Shown: in pieces, positions 46,355-54,590 of the stretch
How the letters are laid out: every line of letters starts with the position of its first letter
Numbering within the stretch: the stretch's first letter is position 1
Notes under the pieces: generated by a model
Told to the model about the DNA's origin: nothing
Database searches by the model: none
Seen by the model: the letters and a program-made list of their open reading frames with translations, nothing else
Position numbers and translations under genes: made by a program
From: Sphingomonas sp. M1-B02
GTDB lineage: Bacteria; Pseudomonadota; Alphaproteobacteria; Sphingomonadales; Sphingomonadaceae
Assembly (NCBI RefSeq): GCF_026167525.1
Contig: NZ_CP110679.1
Location: 186,001-250,000 of the forward strand
Length of the DNA: 64,000 nt
Reading direction: 5' to 3'

Positions 46355-46431
46355 GGCGGAGTAGCTCAGTTGGTTAGAGCACGGGAATCATAATCCTGGG
46401 GTCGGGGGTTCAAGTCCCTCCTCCGCTACCA
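46355..46431 (+). tRNA. tRNA-Met (anticodon CAT, elongator type)
   Basis: The acceptor GGCGGAG pairs with CTCCGCT with a G1-U72 pair, D arm GCTC/GAGC, anticodon stem CGGGA/TCCTG with loop ATCATAA (anticodon CAT), and T loop TTCAAGT. CCA is encoded. G1-U72 rather than a C1-A72 mismatch argues against initiator tRNA. tRNA-Ile with modified CAT is less likely from the acceptor sequence. Confidence 0.93.
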
Positions 46432-46482
46432 ATCCTTCCTCGTGCGACGGGGATCAGCCCCGCTATCCCATATCCTTGCGGT

Positions 46483-48495
46483 TCAGCCGATAGTCGGGGT
46501 CGGAGCGATCACCTCGAAGGTGGCGGCGTTGAGCGCGCTTCCCGGCGCTACCAAAGCGAACAGCATTGCCGCGCCGGCGCCGCTGCCGTCGGCGTCGTAG
46601 AAGATTCGGCCGCTGGTGCCGTCATAGACGATGCGATCGTCCGCATCGAGCGCGGCGGTGCCTGGAACGAACGCGCCTGCCGCCAGGCTCCTACCGACCG
46701 AGAAAATGTCGCTTGCGAGTCGGATCCGATCGCCGGCCGCGAAATCCGCGATGCCGTCGACGTTGCCGGCGCCCAGCGCCGTCGTGAAGTCGAACCGGTC
46801 GTTGCCCGCGCCGCCCAGCAGCACATCGCTGCCGCCGCCGCCGTTGATCGTGTCGGCGCCCGCCGTGCCCGCGATCACCTGCGCAAAGCCGTTGCCGCTG
46901 AGCGCCAGTCCGCCGGTCGCGCCACGATCCTGCGCCGCCAGCACTTCGACCGAGACGCCGACGCCCAGCGCATAATCGACGCTGGCGACCACGGTGTCGC
47001 TGCCCTGGCCGTCGCTCTCGACGATGACGATGCGGCTGTCGCCCACCGCATAGAGATCGTTGCCATAGAGCCCGATCAGCGTGTCGACGCCGGATCCGCC
47101 GTTGAGCAGGTTGTCGCCATAATTGCCGATGATCTGCTGACTGAGATAGTTGCCGGTGAGGTTGATTGCCGTGGTGTCGAGGTGGAGGAGGGTCGACAGC
47201 GCCTCGATCGCGTTGCCGCCGAGATTGTAGCTGGCGTCGCTATAGACGATGTCGACGCCTTCGCCGCCCACCTCGATCACCACTGAGCGCTGGTTGTGGA
47301 CCAGATAGGTGTCGTCGCCTGCACCGCCCGCGAGCGTGGCGTCTGGTTGGTCGGCGATCAATATGTCGTTGCCCGCGCTGCCATATTGCGCGCCGGGAAT
47401 GCTGTCATTGTCGACGATCGTGGCGACCGCAAAGCTGCGCGGCAGCATGGCGGTGTAGGTCGCGTCGTTGATCAGCACGCGGAACTGCTCGTCGCCTTCG
47501 CGTAGCGTGTCGCCGAGGAGCGCCACGGAGAAGCCCGCGCTGGTCTGGCCGGCGGCAAAGCTGACCTGGCCAAAGGTTGCAACGTAATCGGTGCCGGCCA
47601 GAGCATTCTTGCCCGGTATATCGCCATCGGCGGTGCGGTAGGTCACCTCGAGCGGTGCATCACCGCCGCTGCGGCTGAGCGTGAAGGTGGCGAGGCTGGT
47701 TCCAGCATCGCCTTCGGTGACGGTCACGTCGCCTATCGTCAGCGTGCCGCCGGCATCGTCGTTGACGATCGTCACCGTCGCGGTGCCGGCACCCGTGGCG
47801 ATCGTAGCGCCGGCGGGATTCGAAAGCGTCACGGTGAAGGTTTCGTTGGCCTCGACCGCGAAGTCGCCCGTGACCGGAAGATATATGACAGCCGTCGTCG
47901 ATCCGGTGGCGAACGTCACGGTGCCGGTTCGCGGATATTGGCTGGTGAAGGCAAAGTCATTGCCGTCGGCGGCATTCGAGCCGGTCCCATCGACAATCGT
48001 GTAGGTCGCGGTGGGTGAACCGCTCGTATCGCTTCGCGTGACGGTGAACCCAATGAGCGTCGTGCCCGGATTGCCCTCGGCGACCGAGACGTTGCCGATC
48101 GACAATGTGGTGGCGACATCGTCATTCAATATCGTCAACGGCATCTGCCAGTAGTCGCCTATACCACTGGTTCGATCGTATATCTCTACAGTGACAATCT
48201 CGTCATTCTCGACATTTGTATCGCCCTGGAGCGGCACGACGACGTCCACGAAAAGGCTGCCGATCGGGATCTCGACGCGGAAGAAGCCGACCATAGCGTA
48301 TCCGCCATAAGTGGGATCGGGAGCGTAAGGCTGTGTCGCAAAGTCCGATGCGGTGACGCTCCCTCCGCCCAACAAGCCGTACATGAAAGTCTGCAGGATG
48401 GTGCTGTCCGTCCGCGTTATCCTGAAGGTCGCAGATCCATTCGAACCGGGGTTACCTTCGTAACCACTAGCCGCCGCCGAAATCGTCGTAGCCAT
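46483..48495 (-). CDS. Calx-beta and RTX repeat protein, probable type I secreted Ca-binding protein
   Basis: Secreted adhesin- or S-layer-like protein of 670 aa with no N-terminal signal peptide, as in type I secretion. Three Calx-beta repeats occupy about 1-375; each ends in a VNDD/DND-type calcium site (LTILNDDVATTLS, TIVNDDAGGTLT, TIVDNDSIPG). From about 380, RTX nonapeptide-type stretches appear: LAGGAGDDTYLV, LLNGGSGVDTLIG, INGGGGSDVLLGGAGNDRF. The C-terminal part with ADFAAGDRIRLASDIFS is the usual end of such proteins. ATG 48495 follows GGGGAT at good spacing. No type I exporter genes are nearby. The role, perhaps adhesion or biofilm, is inference. Confidence 0.85.
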   Translation of the reverse strand: MATTISAAASGYEGNPGSNGSATFRITRTDSTILQTFMYGLLGGGSVTASDFATQPYAPDPTYGGYAMVGFFRVEIPIGSLFVDVVVPLQGDTNVENDEIVTVEIYDRTSGIGDYWQMPLTILNDDVATTLSIGNVSVAEGNPGTTLIGFTVTRSDTSGSPTATYTIVDGTGSNAADGNDFAFTSQYPRTGTVTFATGSTTAVIYLPVTGDFAVEANETFTVTLSNPAGATIATGAGTATVTIVNDDAGGTLTIGDVTVTEGDAGTSLATFTLSRSGGDAPLEVTYRTADGDIPGKNALAGTDYVATFGQVSFAAGQTSAGFSVALLGDTLREGDEQFRVLINDATYTAMLPRSFAVATIVDNDSIPGAQYGSAGNDILIADQPDATLAGGAGDDTYLVHNQRSVVIEVGGEGVDIVYSDASYNLGGNAIEALSTLLHLDTTAINLTGNYLSQQIIGNYGDNLLNGGSGVDTLIGLYGNDLYAVGDSRIVIVESDGQGSDTVVASVDYALGVGVSVEVLAAQDRGATGGLALSGNGFAQVIAGTAGADTINGGGGSDVLLGGAGNDRFDFTTALGAGNVDGIADFAAGDRIRLASDIFSVGRSLAAGAFVPGTAALDADDRIVYDGTSGRIFYDADGSGAGAAMLFALVAPGSALNAATFEVIAPTPTIG

Positions 48496-48692
48496 CTGTA
48501 TCCCCGATTCTTTGCAATGGTTCTCGAGCAGCACGTCCGGTTCGCGCCGTGGCGAGCGGGGGACGTCTATGCTGCGGAGCTTTGGGAATAGGTGTTCGAT
48601 CGCTTAGGTATTTGCCCGGAGCTTGGTTCAGCGATGCACAGCCGAGCGGGTCGCAAACAGCATTGTCTTGCCCGTTCGCGCACCCATGTTGC

Positions 48693-48715
48693 CTAGGGGG
48701 AGGACCTCCCCCTAG
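48693..48715. promoter_or_regulatory. Perfect 11-bp inverted repeat upstream of trxB (possible operator)
   Basis: CTAGGGGGAGG and its exact complement are separated by a single A, ending 33 nt before the trxB ATG in the divergent gap with the RTX gene. With a one-base centre it cannot form an easy hairpin loop, so a dimeric regulator site fits better. The cognate protein is unknown. Confidence 0.5.
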
Positions 48716-48748
48716 AAGCAGCCGACAATCGATTCCGGAAAGCACATC

Positions 48749-49723
48749 ATGACCGCCACCCATTCCACGCGCATGCTCATCCTCGGCTCGGGCCCGGCCG
48801 GCCTGTCCGCCGCCATTTATGGCGCGCGTGCGGGGATGGCGCCGATCGTCGTCCAGGGCATCCAGCCCGGCGGGCAGCTGACCACCACCACCGATGTCGA
48901 GAATTATCCGGGCTTCCGCGACGTGGTGCAGGGACCGTGGCTGATGCAGGAGATGCAGGCGCAGGCCGAGCATGTCGGCGCGCAGATGATGTGGGACACG
49001 ATCACCGAGATCGACGTGACCCAGCGGCCCTTCCGCCTCGTCGGCGACAGCGGCACCGTCTATGTCGGCGACGTGTTGGTGATCGCCACCGGCGCGCAGG
49101 CGCGCTGGCTGGGGCTGGATTCGGAAGAGCTGATGAAGGGCAAGGGCGTCAGCGCCTGCGCGACCTGCGACGGCTTCTTCTTCCGCGGCAAGAAGGTGGC
49201 GGTGATCGGCGGCGGCAACACCGCGGTGGAAGAAGCGCTTTACCTCACCAACCATAGCCATGACGTCACGCTGATCCACCGCCGCGACACGCTGCGCGCC
49301 GAGAAGATCCTGCAGGAGCGGCTGTTCGCGAACGAGAAGATCAGCGTTCTGTGGAACAAGAAGGTCGAGCGCTTCATCGGCGGCGGCAGCCCCGAGGGGC
49401 TGGTCGCGATCGAGCTGAAGGACATGGTGACCGGCGAGATCTCGCAGGTGGAGGTCGACGGCGGTTTCGTGGCGATCGGGCATCATCCGGCCACCAAGCT
49501 GTTCCGCGGGCATATCGCGCTGGATGAGGATGGCTATATTTCGGTCGAGACGGGGAGCACCCGGACCAGCGTGCCGGGCGTCTTCGCGTGCGGGGACGTG
49601 ATGGACAAGGTCTATCGCCAGGCGGTGACCGCGGCGGGAACCGGCTGCATGGCGGCGCTCGATGCCGAGAAGTTCCTGGCCGAGGCGGACTTCGAGACGG
49701 TGGTGCACCAGGCGGCGGAGTGA
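48749..49723 (+). CDS. trxB: Thioredoxin-disulfide reductase
   Basis: NADPH-dependent flavoenzyme, 324 aa, that reduces thioredoxin. The FAD site is ILGSGPAGLSAAIYGARAG, the redox pair Cys137-Ala-Thr-Cys140 lies in SACATCDGFF, and the NADPH site is VAVIGGGNTAVEEALYL. VFACGDVMDKVYRQAVTAAG near the C-terminus is the second FAD-contact motif. It stands alone, divergent from the RTX gene, with a palindromic element in front and a repeat element behind. Confidence 0.97.
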   Translation: MTATHSTRMLILGSGPAGLSAAIYGARAGMAPIVVQGIQPGGQLTTTTDVENYPGFRDVVQGPWLMQEMQAQAEHVGAQMMWDTITEIDVTQRPFRLVGDSGTVYVGDVLVIATGAQARWLGLDSEELMKGKGVSACATCDGFFFRGKKVAVIGGGNTAVEEALYLTNHSHDVTLIHRRDTLRAEKILQERLFANEKISVLWNKKVERFIGGGSPEGLVAIELKDMVTGEISQVEVDGGFVAIGHHPATKLFRGHIALDEDGYISVETGSTRTSVPGVFACGDVMDKVYRQAVTAAGTGCMAALDAEKFLAEADFETVVHQAAE

Positions 49724-49727
49724 CTTT

Positions 49728-49867
49728 CTCCTTCTCCCCTTGTGGGAGAAGGAAGGCGCCCGCTGCGAAGCAGCGGGAAGGATGAGGGGACGTCCGGTGA
49801 GACGCACTCCCCCTCACCCTTCCGCCGATTTCATCGGCTCCCTCCCTCTCCCACAAGGGGAGAGGGA
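49728..49867. repeat. Composite palindromic repeat, family A, between trxB and the XrtA locus
   Basis: The same order of parts as at 14.53 kb: an outer hairpin CTTCTCCCCTTGTGGGAGAAG, an inner CGCTGCGAAGCAGCG hairpin, GATGAGGGG/CCTCACCC complement, and a final CCCTCTCCCACAAGGGGAGAGGG-type hairpin (given in parts). It lies between two convergent genes and may act as a bidirectional transcript end. Confidence 0.8.
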
Positions 49868-50656
49868 TTAAGCGAGAGCCGCTAGGATTCGCTCGAACAG
49901 CCAATCCTTGTCGGACACTGAGGCGAAGCTGTGGCTGGCGCTGTCGAGTTGCTCCAGCTTGAGGCGGGGGCGGACTGGATCGAAGGCCCGGCCCTTGAGG
50001 GCGTCGGCGAAGGCCAGGGCGGTATTGTCTCCCTGAGCGAGCAACAGGGTGATGGGCACATTCGTTGCGGCCAGAGCCGTTGCGAGGCGGGGGGCCAGAC
50101 CATCGCGTGCCTCAGATTTTCTCTGCGATGATTTCGCTAAACCTTTGAATAGCTTGATGATACTGACGCCGCCGCGCGCGAGCCTGAGCCATTCCTTCGG
50201 ATCGCGCATCCGTTCGGCATAGCGGGCGCGGATCGCGGCGGCGGGGGGGAGGTCGTCGCTTGCCTCGATCACCCAGGGATTGGCGAGGATCAGCGCGTCG
50301 ATGCCGGCCAGGCGGTGGAAGAAGGCCAGCGCGGTGGCGGCGTCGCAGTTTCCGAACGCGACGATCCGCTCGACGCCTGCTTCGCGGAAGGCGGCGGCGG
50401 CGGCGGCGATATCCTCGGCGCTGCTTTCGAAGCCTTGATTTTCGCCGGTGGAGTCTCCGATGCCGCGGCGATCGAAGCGGAAGACCGGGTGGCCCGCCTC
50501 GGCGAGGCGCGCGGCAAGCATTGCCATGCCGCGGTGTGCGCCCATGCGGACTTCGTTGCCGCCCGAGACGATGAGCAGGCCGGTCGTGCCGGGGGCTTCG
50601 TCGAGCGAGCCGACGAGGGTTTCGCCCGCGCAGGGGAAGGCGATCAGCCTTCGCAT
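49868..50656 (-). CDS. Hydrolase 1, exosortase A system-associated (alpha/beta fold)
   Basis: Alpha/beta hydrolase of 262 aa of the type found only in XrtA/PEP-CTERM exopolysaccharide loci (the TIGR03100-like family, named from memory). Strand-turn features include LLIVSGGNEVRMGAHRG, HPVFRFDRRGIGDSTGE and the nucleophile-elbow-like VAFGNCDAATALAFF, which has Cys where Ser is usual (GNCDA). It begins at ATG 50656 inside the end of hydrolase 2 (13-nt overlap). Substrate unknown; removal of an acyl group from an EPS precursor is a guess from the ACP and acyl-CoA ligase nearby. Confidence 0.85.
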   Translation of the reverse strand: MRRLIAFPCAGETLVGSLDEAPGTTGLLIVSGGNEVRMGAHRGMAMLAARLAEAGHPVFRFDRRGIGDSTGENQGFESSAEDIAAAAAAFREAGVERIVAFGNCDAATALAFFHRLAGIDALILANPWVIEASDDLPPAAAIRARYAERMRDPKEWLRLARGGVSIIKLFKGLAKSSQRKSEARDGLAPRLATALAATNVPITLLLAQGDNTALAFADALKGRAFDPVRPRLKLEQLDSASHSFASVSDKDWLFERILAALA

Positions 50657-51333
50657 GCGCGGACCCAGGCGGCGATGTCGTCGGCGAGGAGCGCGGCGAG
50701 TGCGGGGTCGTTGTCGGGCTCGGCGCGGCGCCAGAGGGGGGATCCGGGGACTTTGAGGTCGGCGGGCTTCGGATCGCTTTCGTGCCGTACCACCCGCAGC
50801 GGCAGTTCGTCTTCCGGGCCGAAGGGCGTGACCCCTTCCAGCGCGCTGAGAATCGCGATCGAAATCCGATTGCCGGCAATCTCGGTGACGTCCGCCGCCG
50901 CCCACCAGCAATCGTCGAGCGAGGCGGCGGCAGGGGCCATTCGCTTGAGTTCGCGCAACAGTTCGGGCCCGGACTGCGAGGCGAAGTGCCAGCGGCCCTC
51001 GGCCGGGGCGAGCGTGTCGAGCAGGGCGCCGCTTCGGATGCCTAACGCATAGACCGGCCGGGCGATGCGCGCGCAGGCCGCTTCGAAGCCGTCACGGATA
51101 TCCATCAGCGAGACCTTCTCGGTCGCTAAGCAGCTCTCGCCTTGCCCGGGCAGATCGGGCAGCGCGCCAGCGATGCCGCGCTCGGCCAGCGCGCGCAGCA
51201 GCGCTACCACAAAGGTCCGCGTGCGGTTCGCTTCCTCGAACAGCGGGAGCGCCGCGACTATGACCGGGCCGTCTGCGGGACCGAAGCGGAGCATCGCTTC
51301 GCGCCCACCGGCCCAATCATAGTGATCGATCAC
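50644..51333 (-). CDS. Hydrolase 2, exosortase A system-associated
   Basis: Second alpha/beta hydrolase-like protein, 229 aa, of the XrtA locus (TIGR03101-like, from memory). It starts MIDHYDWAGGREAMLRFG, with VIVAALPLFEEANRTR and GALPDLPGQGESCLA as conserved parts. The usual Ser nucleophile is not obvious; YALGIRSGALLDTLAP is at the expected place. Hydrolases 1 and 2 occur as a pair and may work as a heteromer. The ACP gene ends 12 nt upstream. Confidence 0.83.
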   Translation of the reverse strand: MIDHYDWAGGREAMLRFGPADGPVIVAALPLFEEANRTRTFVVALLRALAERGIAGALPDLPGQGESCLATEKVSLMDIRDGFEAACARIARPVYALGIRSGALLDTLAPAEGRWHFASQSGPELLRELKRMAPAAASLDDCWWAAADVTEIAGNRISIAILSALEGVTPFGPEDELPLRVVRHESDPKPADLKVPGSPLWRRAEPDNDPALAALLADDIAAWVRACEG

Positions 51334-51345
51334 CTGAGCGCCCGA

Positions 51346-51618
51346 TCAGCCAAGGGCTTTGTCCGCGGCGAAGCGCGTGAGTGCGCCGAAGGTCTCGAGC
51401 ATCTCGCCGTCGACCTCGTCATCCTCGATGACGACGCCGAGCCGGTCTTCCAGCTCGGTGAGAACCCCGGCGACCGCGAGCGAATCGAGTTCGGGGAGCG
51501 CGCCGAACAGCGGCGTCGCTTCGGTGAAGGCATGGGCACGCGCTTCGCTGAGCCCCAGTACGTCGCGCAGGACACCGCGCACCGCATTTTCTACTTCGAC
51601 CAACCCATCGCGCTGCAC
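51346..51618 (-). CDS. Acyl carrier protein, exosortase A system-associated
   Basis: Small carrier of 90 aa whose phosphopantetheine Ser46 lies in LPELDSLAVAGVL, matching the acyl-carrier DSL motif. The start is GTG 51618, preceded by AGGGGA. It forms an operon with the two hydrolases and is divergent from the acyl-CoA ligase (75-nt shared promoter region), which would load it. Together they suggest that an acyl or amino-acyl group is added to the polysaccharide or its precursor. Confidence 0.9.
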   Translation of the reverse strand: MQRDGLVEVENAVRGVLRDVLGLSEARAHAFTEATPLFGALPELDSLAVAGVLTELEDRLGVVIEDDEVDGEMLETFGALTRFAADKALG

Positions 51619-51693
51619 TGAACATTCCCCTGAGGCGCATTTTTCGCTGCCCTAAGGGTTGGCGGGTGCGCTGCCAAGGGTAAGGGTAGGCGG

Positions 51694-53295
51694 ATGATCG
51701 AACTCGATCCGACGCCATGCCCGATCGACAGGCTGCCGCTGCGCGGGGCGCCGGGCGCCGTGGCGCTCGAGGATCGCGCCGGAATGCTCAGCTATTCGGG
51801 GCTCGAGGCGGCCGTGGGCGGTCTCGCGCACTGGCTGGCCGGACAGGGGATCGCGCCGGGCGAACGGGTGGCGAGCTGGCTGCCCAAGACGCGCACCGCC
51901 TGCATCCTGCCGCTGGCGGCGCCGCGCGGGGGCCTGGTGCATGTGCCGATCAATCCGGTGCTCAAGCGGGCGCAGGTGGCGCATATCCTGGCGGACAGCG
52001 GCGCGACGCTGCTGGTGACGCAGGCGAGCCGGATCGATTCGCTGGAACCCGGCGATGTGCCCGCGGGATGCCGGGTGGTCACCGAGGAGGACATTGTCCC
52101 GGTGGGCGTGGTGCCGCCTTCGAGCGCCGACCCCGACGCGCTGGCGGCGATCCTCTACACTTCTGGATCGACCGGGCGACCCAAGGGGGTGATGCTAAGC
52201 CATGCCAATTTATGGCTCGGGGCCATCAGTGTGGCGCATTATCTTGAGATCGAGTCTGAAGATCGGGTGCTCGGGGTGCTGCCGCTCAGCTTCGATTATG
52301 GGCAGAACCAGCTATTCTCGACTTGGGCGGCGGGGGCGCGGCTTATCCCGCTCGACTATCTGACGGCGCGCGATGTGGTGAAAGCAGTCGAGCGCTTTGG
52401 CGCGACGACCCTGGCCGGGGTGCCGCCCTTGTGGGTGCAGTTGCTGGAGGCCGAGTGGGCCGCGGAGACGGCGGCAAGGCTGCGGCGGCTGACCAATTCG
52501 GGCGGGGCGTTGACCCCGCGGCTGGTGCGCGGGCTGCGGGAGCGGTTTCCGCGGGCCGACCTCTATCCGATGTACGGGCTGACCGAGGCGTTTCGATCGA
52601 CCTATCTGGCCCCCGAGCTGGTCGACGCCAATCCCGATTCGATGGGGCGGGCGATCCCTTTTGCCGAGGTGATGGTGGTCGCGCCGGACGGGACGCGAGC
52701 GCCTGTCGGACAGCCGGGGGAACTGGTGCATGCCGGGCCGCTGGTGGCACAGGGCTATTGGCGCGATGCCGAGCGGACCGCGCAGCGCTTCCGTCCGGCG
52801 CCTATATTCGCCACAAGCGGTGGCATGGCGGTCTGGTCGGGCGATACGGTGGTGGAGGGCGCGGACGGGCTGCTGCGGTTCGTCGGGCGGGACGACGAGA
52901 TGATCAAGAGCGCCGGCAACCGGATCAGCCCCACCGAAGTCGAGGAAGCGGTGTTGCGTGGGGGCGAGGTTTCCGAAGCGGCGGCGTTCGGCGTGAAGGA
53001 CGAGCGGCTGGGGCAGGCGATCCTGCTTGTCGCGCGGGGCGACGGCAGCCTGGAGGATGCGTTGCGGGCGCGACTGCGGCGGGACTTGCCGAGTTTCATG
53101 CAGCCGGCGCACTATGTCTGGCGCGAGGCGTTGCCACGGAATGCGAACGGTAAGCTGGATCGAGCTGCTTTGAAGGCGGATTTTTCCTTTCCCGCCATCC
53201 CCGCGGAGGCGGGGATCCAGCATGGCGGAGCCACGCCCTTCGTGACACTGGATCCCCGCCTGCGCGGGGATGACGAAGGGGAGGAGGGGGAGTGA
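51694..53295 (+). CDS. Acyl-CoA ligase (AMP-forming), exosortase A system-associated
   Basis: Adenylate-forming enzyme of 533 aa that activates an acid for transfer to CoA or the ACP. The P-loop is YTSGSTGRPKG (155-165), A5 motif YPMYGLTEAF, A8 RDDEMIKSAGNRISP, and A10 Lys487 in LPRNANGKLDR. The enzyme proper ends near residue 494. The remaining about 39 residues (from ADFSFPAIPAEAGIQ to the end) are encoded largely by a palindromic repeat and look like a read-through tail. It belongs to the XrtA locus family (TIGR03098-like). The stop overlaps the decarboxylase ATG (TGATG). Confidence 0.93.
   Translation: MIELDPTPCPIDRLPLRGAPGAVALEDRAGMLSYSGLEAAVGGLAHWLAGQGIAPGERVASWLPKTRTACILPLAAPRGGLVHVPINPVLKRAQVAHILADSGATLLVTQASRIDSLEPGDVPAGCRVVTEEDIVPVGVVPPSSADPDALAAILYTSGSTGRPKGVMLSHANLWLGAISVAHYLEIESEDRVLGVLPLSFDYGQNQLFSTWAAGARLIPLDYLTARDVVKAVERFGATTLAGVPPLWVQLLEAEWAAETAARLRRLTNSGGALTPRLVRGLRERFPRADLYPMYGLTEAFRSTYLAPELVDANPDSMGRAIPFAEVMVVAPDGTRAPVGQPGELVHAGPLVAQGYWRDAERTAQRFRPAPIFATSGGMAVWSGDTVVEGADGLLRFVGRDDEMIKSAGNRISPTEVEEAVLRGGEVSEAAAFGVKDERLGQAILLVARGDGSLEDALRARLRRDLPSFMQPAHYVWREALPRNANGKLDRAALKADFSFPAIPAEAGIQHGGATPFVTLDPRLRGDDEGEEGE
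53196..53272. repeat. Palindromic repeat, family B, inside the 3' end of the acyl-CoA ligase gene
   Basis: Arms CATCCCCGCGGAGGCGGGG... and ...CCCCGCCTGCGCGGGGATG are near-complementary over about 25 nt, with CCAG/CTGG at the inner ends. Each arm forms its own small hairpin. In the ligase frame it reads as IPAEAGIQ...LDPRLRGDD, peptides known as translations of such repeats in many proteobacteria. Confidence 0.85.
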
Positions 53296-54494
53296 TGACC
53301 TCAAAGCCCTTCGGTCCGATCCCGCCCGAGTTTCGCGATCTCGCCGCGCTGCCGTGGCTCGATCAGGCTACCCCCGCTTATGTCTATGATTTCGGCATCG
53401 TCGCCGCCCGGATCGCGCGGCTGCGTGCGGCGCTGCCGGCGGGGGTGGCGGTGCATTATGCGATCAAGGCCAATCCCTTTGCGCCGCTACTCCGGGCGAT
53501 CGCGCCGCTGGTGGACGGGCTGGATGTGGCCTCAGCGGGAGAGCTGGTCCGCGCGGCTGACGTCATGGCGGCGGGCGCGATCAGCTTTGCGGGTCCGGGG
53601 AAGCGCGATTTCGAGCTCGAGGCGGCGATCTCCGCAGGGGCGACGATCAACCTCGAATCTGAAGGCGAAGCGGTGCGGGCGCTCGCGCTTGGCGATCGGC
53701 TGGGCGTGCGGCCCCGGCTGGCGGTGCGGGTGAATCCCGATCATGAACTGCGCGGTTCGGGGATGAAGATGGGAGGGCGCGCGTCGCCCTTCGGGGTGGA
53801 CGCGGCGCGGGTTCCGGCGCTGGTTCGCATGCTGCTCGAAGCGGGGGCCGAATGGCGAGGGTTCCATATCTTCGCCGGATCGCAGTCGCTCGATACGCAG
53901 GCGGTGATCGAAACCCAGGCGGCGACGGTGGCGCTGGCGCTGCGGCTGACGCAGGAAGCGGGACAAGCGCCGCCGCTGGTCAATCTGGGCGGGGGGTTCG
54001 GCATCCCCTATTTTCCGGGCGACCTGCCGCTCGACATCGAGGCGATCGGCGCGGCGCTGGGGGAGACGCTGGCGCGGTTTCCGGGGCCCGGCTTCGCGAT
54101 CGAGCTGGGGCGCTGGCTGGTGGGCGAGGCGGGGGTCTATCTGGCGCGGGTCGTCGACCGGAAGGAGAGCCAGGGCGAGACCTTCCTGGTGGTGGAGGGG
54201 GGGCTCAACCACCATCTGGCGGCCACGGGCAATTTCGGGACGGTCGTGCGCCGCAATTATCCCGTCGCGGTGGCGCACCGGATGCAAGATGCGCCCGAGG
54301 AAGTGGTGACGATCGTCGGGCCGCTCTGCACCCCGCTCGACCGGCTGGCTGACCGGGTGGCGCTGCCGCGGGCCGAGCCGGGTGACGTCATCGCGATCTT
54401 CGCATCGGGGGCCTATGGCGCGACCGCGAGCCCCTCGGCCTTCCTGGGGCATCCGCCGGTGCGCGAGACGCTGGTCCCGCACCTGCACGACTAA
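53295..54494 (+). CDS. PLP-dependent decarboxylase, exosortase A system-associated
   Basis: Fold-type III PLP enzyme of 399 aa, related to diaminopimelate and ornithine decarboxylases. PLP Lys58 lies in VHYAIKANPFAPLL, with LVNLGGGFGIPYF as phosphate-binding loop and ASGAYGATASPSAFLGHP at the C-terminus. In XrtA loci it stands beside the ligase and ACP (TIGR03099-like), so it may make an amine or amino-acid substituent for the polysaccharide. I chose ATG 53295; GTG 53292 is also possible. Confidence 0.93.
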   Translation: MTSKPFGPIPPEFRDLAALPWLDQATPAYVYDFGIVAARIARLRAALPAGVAVHYAIKANPFAPLLRAIAPLVDGLDVASAGELVRAADVMAAGAISFAGPGKRDFELEAAISAGATINLESEGEAVRALALGDRLGVRPRLAVRVNPDHELRGSGMKMGGRASPFGVDAARVPALVRMLLEAGAEWRGFHIFAGSQSLDTQAVIETQAATVALALRLTQEAGQAPPLVNLGGGFGIPYFPGDLPLDIEAIGAALGETLARFPGPGFAIELGRWLVGEAGVYLARVVDRKESQGETFLVVEGGLNHHLAATGNFGTVVRRNYPVAVAHRMQDAPEEVVTIVGPLCTPLDRLADRVALPRAEPGDVIAIFASGAYGATASPSAFLGHPPVRETLVPHLHD

Positions 54495-54590
54495 CGCTAT
54501 CTTTACCTCTCCCTCGCATAGCTGACCCCGATCCAGCGGGAAGCAGCCGAGACGTCGGGTGCGCGTACCCGGGTCGGAGGGAGCTCGAAG

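Noticed and set aside
46448..46462. Small CGGGG/CCCCG hairpin after tRNA-Met as terminator
   Set aside because: The stem is only 5 bp and no T-run follows on either strand.
46550..47200. CRISPR-like periodicity in the RTX gene
   Set aside because: The periodicity is that of Gly/Asp nonapeptide codons. There are no constant direct repeats with spacers, and no cas genes.
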